From NCBI RefSeq assembly GCF_025698545.1, contig NC_068572.1, positions 6,076,001-6,140,000 of the forward strand: DNA of 64,000 nucleotides, read 5' to 3'. The stretch comes from Gossypium raimondii (taxonomy: Eukaryota; Streptophyta; Magnoliopsida; Malvales; Malvaceae). Each line of letters starts with the position of its first letter. Position 1 is the stretch's first letter. Below, piece by piece: positions 47,747 through 57,317 of this stretch. A program made the translations under genes and the position numbers. The notes under the pieces are model-generated. The model had not been told where the DNA came from and made no database searches. It worked only from the letters and a program-made list of their open reading frames with translations.

Positions 47747-48612
47747 CTTGATCATGCTATTTATATTTACATTATCACAATTGTTACTCCATTATATAAT
47801 TTTTACCCAAATTCATATAAAGAGAAAATTTTGAAAAATAAAGGCAATACTCGGTATTTGGAATCTTCGAGAGGATTGAGCCCTAACGTATTGGGTTCCA
47901 ACTCCTTCGTTGAATCTGAATAATCGAGAATGCTCTTTAATCAAAACATAAATAAAAAGCTCATTATCGAGAATTCAATACGTTGTGTCCTAACGCATTG
48001 GATATGACATGTTGTTTTCTCGAGATGATGATTTTTTTTCTAAATATAATAAAGGTAATATTCAATGTTTAGAATTTTGAGAAATTGTGCCCTAACGTAT
48101 TGGGATGCGATTTCTTCATCTGACTTAAACAATTGAATATCCTTTTAAATTTTATTGCACAAGTTTTTTTGGACAAACTCGATTATGAGGAAGTGAAATA
48201 TCATGCCCTAACTCATTGGGTGTGACATTTTCTCTTTTCAAAATGAGAGAGTCTTATCGAGTAACTTGTTTTATATAAGTTTTTTTTTAAAAACAAACGA
48301 TCGTATTTTAAATCTCTTCAAAAAGTTTTCAATTTTCAATATTAAGACATTAATTAATTAACTATGTGCCAATTTTTGGGCGTTACGAGGGTGCTAATCC
48401 TTCCTCGTACATAACCGACTCCCGAGCCTATTTTTTTGAATTTCGTGGATCAAAATCGTTGTCTTAATAAAGTCAAATCGCTTATTAAAAATAACCACTT
48501 TTTGAGGTGACCCGATCACACCTAAATAAAAAAGATCGGTGGCGACTCCCATTTTCATTTTTTTTCAAAATCCAAATCGACCCCGTTTTTCAAAATAAAA
48601 ATAGTTTCGACA
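46577..48612 (+). repeat. Solo LTR, Gypsy (Ogre/Tat-like), with target duplication
   Basis: TGTAATAGGCCAATTTAGCC at the left, GTTTCGACA at the right, flanked by perfect TTCCT (46572-46576, 48613-48617). A TATA box (TTATAAATAGAGG) lies at about 46849, so U3 is about 270 bp. Four imperfect repeats containing CCCTAACG(C/T)ATTGGG lie at 47870-48230. The tail GATCGGTGGCGACTCCCATT to GTTTCGACA is shared with the LTR at 57318-60124. No primer site follows the right end, so it is a solo LTR made by recombination. Superfamily is assigned from memory of such LTR tails. Confidence 0.85.
47684..47746. repeat. (ATT)n(GTT)n compound microsatellite
   Basis: About seven ATT units followed by about fourteen GTT units, within the solo LTR. 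The frame across it is low-complexity only. Confidence 0.9.
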
Positions 48613-48617
48613 TTCCT

Positions 48618-49162
48618 ATAATAATATTTTTATCTAATTTTTATATAAAATCGATACACAAATCAATTTAAATCACAACTTAAAATAAATTACTCTTTTT
48701 TTTAGAAAAAAAATACCATATTCCTTTGAAAAATTACCATTCATTTCTATATTTTTTACATTATATTCTAAAATGTTTTTTACATATTTTTTCAGCTTAA
48801 AATATATAATAATTAAAATTTGTAAATATATGGTGTGGTGTTTCTATTATAATTTATAAAAATCGTTAAACTTTTATCACTATAATTTTTAATTACTATA
48901 TTTGCAATTATTTTCCTCTTCATACATATTACAAATTGAAAAGTGAATGATAAGAAAGGTTAAAGAACTATTTTTTGTTTTTGGGTATCATCAATTTATC
49001 ACAATTAATATGGATTTAATTGTATTGAAATAAAATATATAAGAGAAAACTCGAAATTAGATTAAAGGTAGTACATAATACATATTATTTTATTACACAA
49101 TAAAACATTTCTTCATATGTATAATTTTTTTTATATTTATATTTTTCTTCATATAACTTTTA
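48618..49162. other. AT-rich spacer and 3' flank of the glycine-rich protein gene
   Basis: No gene. On the minus strand GTAATAAAATAATA near 49083-49096 contains AATAAA about 70 bp past the stop of the glycine-rich protein, a likely poly(A) signal. Confidence 0.45.
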
Positions 49163-51316
49163 TCATGGATTAACTTCATTATATGCATTGCCGCTAGGGT
49201 TGCCACGACGACCACCATTATATTTGTCATTACCACTACCCTGTTCTCCACCATATCCGTTGTTGTCACCACTACCGCCTTGTCCTCCGCCATATCCCCC
49301 ACTACTACCACCACTATCTCCATGTCCACCACTGCCACCATGTCCTCCTCCACCGCCACCACTGCCTCCTTTTCCTCCACCATGCCCGCCACTACCGCCA
49401 TGTCCTCCACTACCACTACCACCACCACTACCGCCTTGTCCTCCACCATATCCACCACTACCGCCACCACTACCACCGTGTCTTCCACTGCCACCACCAC
49501 TACCACCTTGTCCTCCACCATGTCCCTTGCTGCCGCCACCACTACCTTCGTGTCCTCCACCATATCCACCACTACCACCACCTTGTCCTCCACCATGTCT
49601 GCCACTGCCGCCACCACTACCCCCACCACCACCGCCATGTCCTCCACTACCACCACCACTACCTCCATGTCCTCCACCATGTCCACCACTACCACCACCC
49701 TGTCCTCCACCATATCCGCCACTGCCACTACCACCCTGTCCTCCGCTGCCGCCGCTACTGCCTCCCTGTCCTCCACCATGTCCACCACTACCTCCACCAC
49801 TACCGCCATGTCCTCCGCCGCCTTTTCCTCCACCATGCCCGCCACTACCGCCATGTCCGCCGCTGCCACCACCACTACCTCCGTGTCCTCCACCATGTCC
49901 ACCACTACCACCACCCTGTCCTCCACCATATCCACCACTACCACTGCCGCCGTGCCCTCCCCCACCACCGCCACTGCCTCTCTGTCCTCCACCATGCCCA
50001 CCACTGCCTCCACCACTACCACCATGTCCTCCGCCACCACCACCACTACCTCCCTGCCCTCCACCATGCCCACCACTGCCGCCACCGCTACCACCATGAC
50101 CTCCGCCACCACCACCACTACCTCCTTGTCCTCCACCATGCCCACCACTACCGCCACCACTACTACCACCACCATGTCCGCCACTGCCACCATGTCCTCC
50201 GCCACCACCGCCACTACCGCCACCACTACTACCACCACCATGTCCGCCACTGCCACCATGTCCTCCACCACCACCACCACTACCGCCTTGTCCTCCACCA
50301 TGCCTACCACTGCCGCCACCGCTACCACCATGACCTCCGCCACCACCACCACTACCTCCTTGCCCTCCACCATGCCCGCCACTACCGCCACCGCTACTAC
50401 CACCACCACCACTACCGCCTTGTCCTCCACCATGCCCACCACTGCCGCCACCGCTACCACCATGACCTCCGCCACCACCGCCACTACCTCCTTGTCCTCC
50501 ACCATGCCCACCACTACCGCCACCACTACTACCACCACCATGTCCGCCACTGCCACCATGTCCTCTGCCACCACCGCCACTACCGCCTTGTCCTCCACCA
50601 TGTCCACCACTACCGCCGCCACTACCGCCATGTCCTCCGCCACCACTACCACCCTGTCCTCCGCCTCCGCCACCACTTCCACCGCCACTACCAGCGTGTC
50701 CTCCACTTCCACCACCACTACCACCTTGTCCTCCACCATGTCCACCACTGCCGCCTTGTCCTCCGCCATGTCCTCCACTACCATTTCCTAGGTCCTTCAC
50801 CTCGTTTGGCTGGTGATTGAACTGCTCAGCCACTATCTCTGCAACAACACGTTCCGTTAACATTGCCGATTAGTAACCGTAGAAATCCATATGCTACTTT
50901 AACAATCAACGAATCATTAGATAAAAATCAATATTCCCAGATTTTAATACTTACTTAGGGTAGTCTCCTACCCTTAAAGCTGCAAACACCCACAAAAAGA
51001 TCGGCCATAACAACGGTATTTGCACCCATAAATTGGTGTAAATACCATTACTACACTAGAACTCGATACTCACACTTGATGTTCTAAAAGTATATAATTC
51101 TATATATAATCAATGAACAAGATGATGAGCCATCACTTAATTCACTGCGAATATATAAAATTATACAGTTGCATAAAATATAAACTCAGTATATTAAATA
51201 ACAGACAGACAGTAACCTTTATTGGTTTCATCTTTGGATACTTCAGCTATTGCAGGCGAGGAGATGAAAAAAAGTGCGAAGAAAAGAGCTAGGAAAATAA
51301 ACAGCTTGAATTTCAT
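49163..51316 (-). CDS. Secreted glycine-rich protein, two exons
   Basis: Exon 1 is 51316-51217, exon 2 is 50838-49163; the 378-bp intron begins GTTACTG and ends TTGTTGCAG. The joined frame is 591 residues plus TGA. Residues 1-24 are a strong signal peptide (MKFKLFIFLALFFALFF, cleavage after SSPAIA). A short charged segment follows (EVSKDETNKEIVAEQFNHQP). From about residue 51 to 560 the protein is almost wholly Gly with Ser, His and Gln in modules such as SGGHGGGQGGSGGG and GGHGGSGGHGGG. The tail is non-repetitive (DKYNGGRRGNPSGNAYNEVN). Such proteins are usually structural cell-wall or extracellular proteins; its exact role is unknown. The continuous frame to 50863 runs into the intron, so the spliced start is preferred. 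It is long for the class, and unequal exchange between modules is likely. Confidence 0.85.
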
Positions 51317-51379
51317 ATTTTTTTTCTCACAAAATTTAACAAGTCCTAGTAGGTATAACTTTGAGCTTTGGGTTGAGGG

Positions 51380-51389
51380 CTATAAATAG
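51380..51389 (-). promoter_or_regulatory. Candidate TATA box of the glycine-rich protein gene
   Basis: CTATTTATAG on the minus strand, 64-73 bp before the ATG at 51316; spacing fits a short leader. Confidence 0.5.
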
Positions 51390-52450
51390 TGCAAGGAATT
51401 TATATTTACCTGCAAATAATAATAAATATGATATATCACCGAACCGCATACATGGTGAGTAAACAAACAAAACAAGGCTCCGTAAAAAAAGCGGTGGCCA
51501 CTCGGCAATGTAAGGCTTAAGTTGAAATTTTTGAGATTCTGATATAATAGATTTGAGTAGAAAGTAAATGCATGTGGAGTTAAAGAGGTGAGGTCCAAGG
51601 AGCTTAGAACAAGTTTCACAATGCTCCCCAAATTTGCTACCCCCACTCTTCAATTTTGTTTGTACCGTTTAGGTCAACTTGGTTTTCCCAACGTCTGATC
51701 TCAGCATATTGGAAGTATGAGGAACAGCTCCTGTGTTGTTATGTCTTTCCGCCACATCGCATGCAACTCATAATTTAGTATTTTACTCTTTATTTTCTTT
51801 CAGCATTTTGTTATAAAAAACTTTACTTCCTCCATATAATGCTACTTTTCAGTTTTCACACACTGATACCATTCACATTTGATTTTGCATCAACAGGACA
51901 TGTTTAAATATTTGAGATCAAATGTTGAGAGACAGTTACGAACCTCAAATATGAACCATAAAACAAATATGAAAAATACTAAAACGGGAATAGAGATGGC
52001 AACATAGTAGGTTTTTTTTTTTTGGCCACTTGTTGAGGGGTTGTCTTTCTTTCAAAAGAAGTCTTCAGAATGTCATCTATCGAGCAGCCATTCAGACCCT
52101 CAAACAGTGAATGTATTGGACTTTGAACACTACCAATGCACTCCTTAAACATCATGAACCCACTGGGCTCTCCTTGAAGTCAGGAGACAACTCTAGGCTA
52201 AAATTAGTATAGCCAGCTCGGGCACAATACCTCTACTTCTTGAGGAATCGACTGCTCAGCAAAGGACATTTCGAAAACTTCTCCCAAAAAAGAGCCAACT
52301 CCCCTCAACGCTACCTAATCCCTATATGATATACTCCTAATATAATTTGACCTCGACCTAATCCAAAATTACGCATTAATTTACTTACTTTAAATTCGAA
52401 CCAAATAATGAAAGTTATACACGACTCCGACTCGACTAATAGATTACAAT
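51390..52450. other. Upstream region of the glycine-rich protein gene
   Basis: No gene recognised. Overlapping minus-strand frames at 51336-51653 lie in the presumed promoter and show no family motif. 52030-52320 is less AT-rich (CGAGCAGCCATTCAGACCC, AGCCAGCTCGGGCACAATAC) and may be an old repeat fragment, not identified. Confidence 0.35.
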
Positions 52451-52459
52451 TTTTATTTT

Positions 52460-52966
52460 GGCTTATATACTAAAAAGTCCCTTAAACTATTACACTTTAT
52501 TTAAACAAACCTTTAAACTATTCTATTAGTTAAATAAACTCTTAACATATGATTTTTACCCATAAATTATTTTAATATTAAAAAGTATTTTAAATTTCAT
52601 CATCTTATAATTATTTTTCTTTATGCAATAGAAATTATATACACTTTAACATCAAAATAAAATTTACAAAAGTAATCAAAATTTTCAAAATAATATTTAA
52701 GTGTATTATATATATAACCACTTTCAAAATTTTACTTTTACTTTTGAAAAACATTATTTTATTTTTATCAATAAACTATTCTTATTAAATGCAAATCAAT
52801 ATTAAATGCAAATTAATTTAAATATTCAAAAAATTTATTTTAATATTAAAATGAAGGACTTTCATGGATAAAAATCATAATTAAAACTTACTTAACTGCA
52901 AAAATAATATAAAGGCTTATTTGACCAATGGAAAGTAACTTAAGGGCTCATTTTAATAGATTAGCC
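52460..52966. mobile_element. Small TIR element, MULE-like
   Basis: GGCTTATATACTAAAAAGTC then CCTTAAACTATTACACTTTA at the left; on the other strand GGCTAATCTATTAAAATGAG then CCCTTAAGTTACTTTCCATT at the right. Flanked by 9-bp TTTTATTTT on both sides (52451-52459, 52967-52975), though that string is low-complexity. Non-coding. Confidence 0.7.
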
Positions 52967-53021
52967 TTTTATTTTTTATTAACTTTTAATTGTTTTCTAG
53001 ATATAATTATTGTTAGAATAG

Positions 53022-53160
53022 CTGATTGAGTCTTAGTTCGATTGGTATGGGTATTGTTGTCAATACAAGAGGACGTGGGTTCGAGTGCGTTGGAATACAT
53101 TATCTTATTATTTATGAGTTGGGGAGGGGTTATTCTGATTAGAACCTATAAGATTGTTAG
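53022..53160 (+). mobile_element. tRNA-derived SINE
   Basis: Box A-like TTAGTTCGATTGGTATGG (from about 53034) and box B-like GTGGGTTCGAGTG (about 53087-53099) at tRNA spacing, followed by a T-rich tail. Same family as 6535-6622, 32250-32300 and 53775-53905. The open frame from 53042 is not a gene. Confidence 0.7.
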
Positions 53161-53485
53161 AACAAATATTAATATAAATTTTATTATCATGTATCTTAAA
53201 TATAAGGGTCCTAATAAAGGGCTTAAACCAATTGACTTGGAAATTGCTTGAAATTGGTAAAAATCGAAAATCAGGACAAAAATTGATAGTTGAATAGGTT
53301 GAACCGTTTTAATATTTGTTAATTTTTTAAATTTTTTATGAAATTTTAATTATTTATTTAATTATTTTTGGTCTGACGATTGAACTGGTTGAATCGAAAA
53401 AATGTGGTTTGACTTATTCAACCACCAGTCCAATTATTAAAACATTAAATATGATACTCTAAGATTTTGCACTTTGAAATTTTGT
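53161..53485. other. AT-rich DNA between SINE and duplication
   Basis: Contains TTGAATAGGTTGAACCGTTT near 53292 and, inverted, ACTTATTCAACCACCAGTCC near 53412, perhaps a small TIR element; ends not set. Confidence 0.3.
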
Positions 53486-53700
53486 CAATCTCAAAGTGCC
53501 TCATCATCAAACTTATATATATTTTTTTCAAATTCAGGCATCAAAATAAACTTAGTTGTCCAGTTTAAGTGCCAAAGTGAATTAAAGAGTGACAATCTCA
53601 CAATGTCACATCATCAAACTTTTATGTTTTTTTCAAGATTAAGGACCAAAATGGACCTAACTATTAAGTTCAAGTGTACCAAAGTGAACCAAATTACCAA
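53486..53700 (+). repeat. Tandem duplication, about 105-bp unit
   Basis: CAATCTCAAAGTGCCTCATC then ATCAAACTTATATAT (53486) and CAATCTCACAATGTCACATC then ATCAAACTTTTATGT (53592) begin two diverged copies; each ends with an AGTTTAAGTGCCAAAGTGAA or AGTTCAAGTGTACCAAAGTG phrase. Confidence 0.65.
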
Positions 53701-53774
53701 GTTCAAAGGCCAGAACTTATATAAATCGCAAAAAACTTGACAAATCGAGTCAAGTCAAAACCCGTCAAATTTGC

Positions 53775-53905
53775 CAATTGAGTTTTAGCTCAGTTGGCAT
53801 CAACGTTGTTGCTAGTGCAGAAGGACGTAGGTTCGAGTATGCTAAAGCACATTATCCTCTTATTTAAGGATAGGTTAGGCATTGTATCAAAAAACAAAAA
53901 CTAAG
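53775..53905 (+). mobile_element. tRNA-derived SINE
   Basis: TGAGTTTTAGCTCAGTTGGC holds a near-perfect box A, and GACGTAGGTTCGAGTATG a good box B; tail ATTGTATCAAAAAAC. Direct repeat of the copy 750 bp upstream. Confidence 0.75.
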
Positions 53906-53907
53906 AA

Positions 53908-54575
53908 TCTATATATTTTTATATAAAAGGAAGATTCAAAAGACATGAGGCACACGTATCATGCTCTTTTTCTTTTTCATTTGTTTATTTTACAAAAATA
54001 GTTAAATTTTAATTTTGATCTTATGTTCAAATTTAATCCTAATACTTTAATTTTTAGCAGAATTATATTTTTATATTATTATTAATTATTTCAAATAGTT
54101 AATATAACTTTTTAATTAAAATGTTACGTTGCTATATATAATTTGAAAGCGTATTTTTAAATCTAAAAAGTATAAAGATTAAATTATTGAAAATAAAAGT
54201 AGGACTAAATTCCAAATGTACAATGTGTAGAAAATTAGACTCATGGTTATTTGAACTGAGTCGGACCAGTCAGTCGGCCCGAGTACTAGTTCGAAAAGAG
54301 GCATCAAAACGATTGACTCTCGAACTAATACAAACCAGTTGAACTAGGCTAAAACATCGATTGAACTGATTTTTTATTTTTTAAATATTTTTTATTTCTA
54401 TAATTTTTGATGATTTATTTAATCGAATCTTACGAACCAATATTTTTACTAATTTGACCATCGATTTAATTCTAAAAAGTTTACTTAAAATATATTTTAA
54501 CTTTCAAATTCTTACTCTATAATTTAATACAAACAAATAATTAATCAAGCGCGAAGCGTAAGTAAATCATTCTAG
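53908..54575 (+). mobile_element. Helitron-like element 1
   Basis: Begins TCTATATATTTTTATATAAA after an A, and ends GCGCGAAGCGTAAGTAAATC...CTAG before a T. The TC...CTAG ends, the short GCGCGAAGCG hairpin just before the 3' end and the A/T target fit non-autonomous plant Helitrons. Its body is similar throughout to 54580-55199. No Rep/helicase. Confidence 0.55.
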
Positions 54576-54579
54576 TAAC

Positions 54580-55199
54580 TCTATATAATAGAAAGGTCCA
54601 AACATTAGCACATGGTTTTACTTTTTTTTTTGCATTATAAATAAATGATTAAATTTCAATTTTGACCCATTTATTATGTGTAAATTTGAAAATTTAATCA
54701 TTATACTTTAATTTCTAACATAATTTGGTCTCTAAATTTTTATAATGTTATTAATTAATTTAAATAATTAATATCGTTAACATTAAATTAAAATGTTACT
54801 AGGTTATATTTAATATGAATGCATATTTTAAATTAGAGGTATTAAATTCTTGAAAATAAAAGTAGGGAGACTAAATTCCAAATGTACGAAGAGTATAGAG
54901 ACTTAGAGTCATAGTTATTTGAATTAGACCAGAAATTGACACGAATATTGATTTAGAGAGAGGCATCGGTCTATTTGACTCCCTAGCCGAAAAAAACTGA
55001 TTGAGCCAAGCTAAAAACCTAGCTTAATCTTTTTTTTTAATGATTTATTTTATCGAGCAATAAGAATCAATGGCCTAACCAATTCAGCCATTGATCTAGT
55101 TTTGAAAATCTTGCTAGAGCATATTTTAATCTTTAAATTTTTACCCTACAATTTGACACAAACAAATAATCAACCCAACAGTTGACTCAAGCATACTAG
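54580..55199 (+). mobile_element. Helitron-like element 2, head-to-tail with element 1
   Basis: Begins TCTATATAATAGAAAGGTCC four bases after the end of element 1 and ends AAGCATACTAG before a T. Shared phrases in the same order include AAAATTAAATTGTTACTxx-type leader words, GACTAAATTCCAAATGTAC and ACACAAACAAATAAT. The 3' hairpin is degraded in this copy. Confidence 0.5.
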
Positions 55200-55684
55200 T
55201 TATCTTTTAATGATATGGTTGCTTTAAAAAGAATTAAACATTCTAATATTGAATATATTCTGTACTTGAATCAAATATTAACGTTATTTTTTTATAACAT
55301 AATTATTAAATGAGTTTTTTATTCTAAATATCACATCAATAAATATAAAAATAATAATTTTAACGATTCCTGAAAATGATCTAAAAATTAAAAATAGACT
55401 TCAAGAAATTTTAATCTGTTAAAAAATAATAAGTATATATTAAACTAATCTAGAAGTTTTTTTGGGGGTACATTTGCAAAAACACAAATTTATAGCAGGT
55501 GAAGCTAATAAAGACTTCGGAAGAAGAACCTGTCCATTTTTTTAGGCCAGTTTAGCATTATTTCTCGGAAACACTCTTGGAACAAAAATTACTTTTGAAT
55601 AAAAGTATTGTTAAATAAGATTCTTTTATGCTTTTCAAAATTGCTTCTGTGACAAAAAAAATTTTTGCAAATGCTTTTTAACTG
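55200..55684. other. AT-rich intergenic DNA
   Basis: No gene. TTAGGCCAGTTTAGCATTAT near 55541 and GCAAATGCTTTTTAACTGAC at 55668-55687 suggest an old hAT-type small element, not delimited. Confidence 0.3.
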
Positions 55685-56085
55685 ACCTTAGCCTCTTTCC
55701 AAAGTTGCCAATTGTCTATGTTGTATTGTTGAATAGAGATCGATTGAAGGAGGTGCCGGATATCCCAATTGCCAGATGAAATTTCCATCCCGCAATGGTT
55801 TGACCAATGTTGAGAATGCTTGGAATTCGAGGTTAGGGTGCTGATGGAGGATCAAGGTCGAAAGAGTGAAGAATCGACTGGTAGAAGTCATTGATTCTTA
55901 TGAGAGCACCCATCAGGCTGGCATTGAAGGAAAAGATGCTCGGCTGTTTCACTGTGATTGACACAAAATGGGCAAGAGTTATCATTCAAAGACAGTCGTA
56001 GATGCCAGAGATTCTTCCAGGCATTTTGCAGATTAACCGTTGTACTTGTCTGACAGAGATGGTGATAGACATTTTTAACCTAGAA
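55685..56085 (-). pseudogene. LINE (non-LTR retrotransposon) 3' remnant with zf-RVT domain
   Basis: On the minus strand AWKNLWHLRLSLNDNSCPFC then NHSETAEHLFLQCQPDG is the reverse-transcriptase zinc-binding domain (PF13966 type: WxxLWxL, CPxC, EHLFxxC) that closes many plant LINE ORF2 proteins. After a stop and frame change, WDIRHLLQSISIQQYN and NWQLWKEA continue. RT itself is absent, as expected for a 5'-truncated insertion. It lies just past the likely 3' end of eIF1A on the same strand. Confidence 0.7.
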
Positions 56086-56349
56086 AAGACCCTTATGTTT
56101 ATATCTAACAAAAACAGTTACAAAATGCTGACAATAAGCTTACACTATCTCCATGAAAATTAAATTTGAGAATTCAAACACACTTTCAGTTTCAGTGAAA
56201 TTAACAACATACACATCTAACAATGTCACATTCACCATTTATAAAATGTCTGACTTATGGTAGGTATTTCACTTACTGTAGTCATATATCTCCACAGCAT
56301 CCACCATATCTCTCTGTTTCTAACAGTCTAAACACAAGGTATAGTTACC
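56086..56349 (-). other. eIF1A 3' flank and UTR
   Basis: Downstream side of eIF1A. No gene on either strand; the open frame at 56223-56435 (plus) overlaps the eIF1A end and is not coding. Confidence 0.4.
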
Positions 56350-56778
56350 TTAGATCTTATCTATATCTTCATCTTCGAACTCGACGTAATCATCTACACC
56401 GCCTTCCTCTTCCTCATCAACAATGCCTTCATTGAGACGGATGTTCTCCGGAAGCTCACCATAGGCCTTCAATAGCCTTGCTTCGTCAGGCATGTACTTA
56501 AGGATCACATCGGCCTTGTCATCTTGATAGTCGCGAAGGCCGACGAGAATTATATCACCAGCAGCAATCCATACCTTCTTATGCATCTTCCCACGGACGT
56601 GGCAAAGGCGTTTAGTACCATCGATGCACATTGCTTCGCACCGGCCGTTGCCGAGCATACGAAGCACTTGGGCGTACTCTTGCCCGTCTTCCTTGAGGAC
56701 GAGCTCACGCTTCTCATCGTCTGCTTCGTTCTTTCCTCTCTTTCTGTTCTTTCCTCCTTTTCCCTTGTTCTTCGGCAT
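56350..56778 (-). CDS. EIF1A: Eukaryotic translation initiation factor 1A (eIF1A)
   Basis: Binds the 40S subunit near the A site, promotes recruitment of the Met-tRNA ternary complex and scanning to the start codon; cytosolic. It is 142 residues, one coding exon, near the usual length of about 145. Order: basic N-terminal tail ([20 protein letters not shown]), OB-fold core about residues 22-95 ([60 protein letters not shown]), a helical extension ([19 protein letters not shown]), and an acidic tail ending EDEDIDKI. The family's signature residues are intact and no lesion is seen. The likely leader contains an intron (57241-56800) and, upstream, a 2.8-kb solo LTR, so expression may be altered even though the protein is complete. 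Confidence 0.97.
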   Translation of the reverse strand: MPKNKGKGGKNRKRGKNEADDEKRELVLKEDGQEYAQVLRMLGNGRCEAMCIDGTKRLCHVRGKMHKKVWIAAGDIILVGLRDYQDDKADVILKYMPDEARLLKAYGELPENIRLNEGIVDEEEEGGVDDYVEFEDEDIDKI

Positions 56779-56799
56779 GGTTTCTTATCACCAAAGAAG

Positions 56800-57241
56800 C
56801 TAAAGATTGACATGAAATCGAAATTATTTTAACACAACATAGACAAATGTATAGATACACAAAAACAGACATAAAACCCTAAAACTGGAAATTCCAAAAT
56901 CCGCATTTCATAATAAAATATTCTAGTGCTGTTGATAATAAAATTTGTATAAAAGCTACTTCTTTTATTTAATAGGCAAAAGAACGGTTCAAATTTAAAT
57001 CAAATATAATTAAAAGAAAAGCAAAAGGCAATTAGGAAAATAATTCAAGTGTATATGAAATTAAACAAAACAGAAACGGGGTAGAAATCATGCTTGAATT
57101 AAGTTTTATATGATGAATACATTAAACAGAAGCTCAATCATCAGAACATAACGCTAAAAAGTTAAAATTTAGGGAAAGGGAAATAAAATGGAGAATTTCA
57201 TCAAGGTCAATTTAGGGTATCAGTTAGAAGAAACTAATTAC
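56800..57241 (-). other. Inferred 5'-UTR intron of eIF1A
   Basis: Minus strand TTTTCTG|GTAATTAG at 57241 is a good donor and AATCTTTAG|CTTCTTTGG ending at 56800 a good acceptor, 22 bp before the ATG. A leader intron is common in plant translation-factor genes. Confidence 0.55.
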
Positions 57242-57317
57242 CAGAAAATTGAAGCGAAAAGAAAATTAAAAAAAAAAACCCCTTTGAGCTGGTGGTGCCG
57301 AGTAAAGAGGTGAAGAC
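57242..57317 (-). other. Inferred eIF1A 5'-UTR exon, 3' part
   Basis: Between the LTR and the intron donor. Minus strand GTCTTCACCTCTTTACTCGG then CACCACCAGCTCAAAGGGG. It joins directly to 60125-60160 if the LTR and one copy of the target duplication are removed. Confidence 0.55.

Noticed and set aside
47865..48260. Spaced CCCTAACGTATTGGG repeats considered as a CRISPR-like array or telomeric tract
   Set aside because: Units are imperfect, unevenly spaced, inside an LTR, and found again in the sister LTR at 57640-57990; this is a plant genome and the repeats are LTR features.
49093..50784. Long minus-strand Val/Asp/Ala-rich frame overlapping the glycine-rich protein
   Set aside because: Same strand, another phase of the same repeat; lacks the signal peptide that the spliced glycine frame has.
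49188..50791. Long plus-strand frames (Pro-rich and Thr/Ser-rich) opposite the glycine-rich protein
   Set aside because: They are mirror frames of a GGN repeat; composition follows directly from the glycine codons on the minus strand, with no signal peptide or splice context.
53775..53850. Possible functional tRNA gene
   Set aside because: Box A and B are present but no full cloverleaf or anticodon stem can be formed; family members show it is a SINE head.
56524..56832. 102-codon plus-strand frame and an alternative minus-strand frame over eIF1A
   Set aside because: Other phases of the eIF1A coding exon; eIF1A itself is unmistakable.
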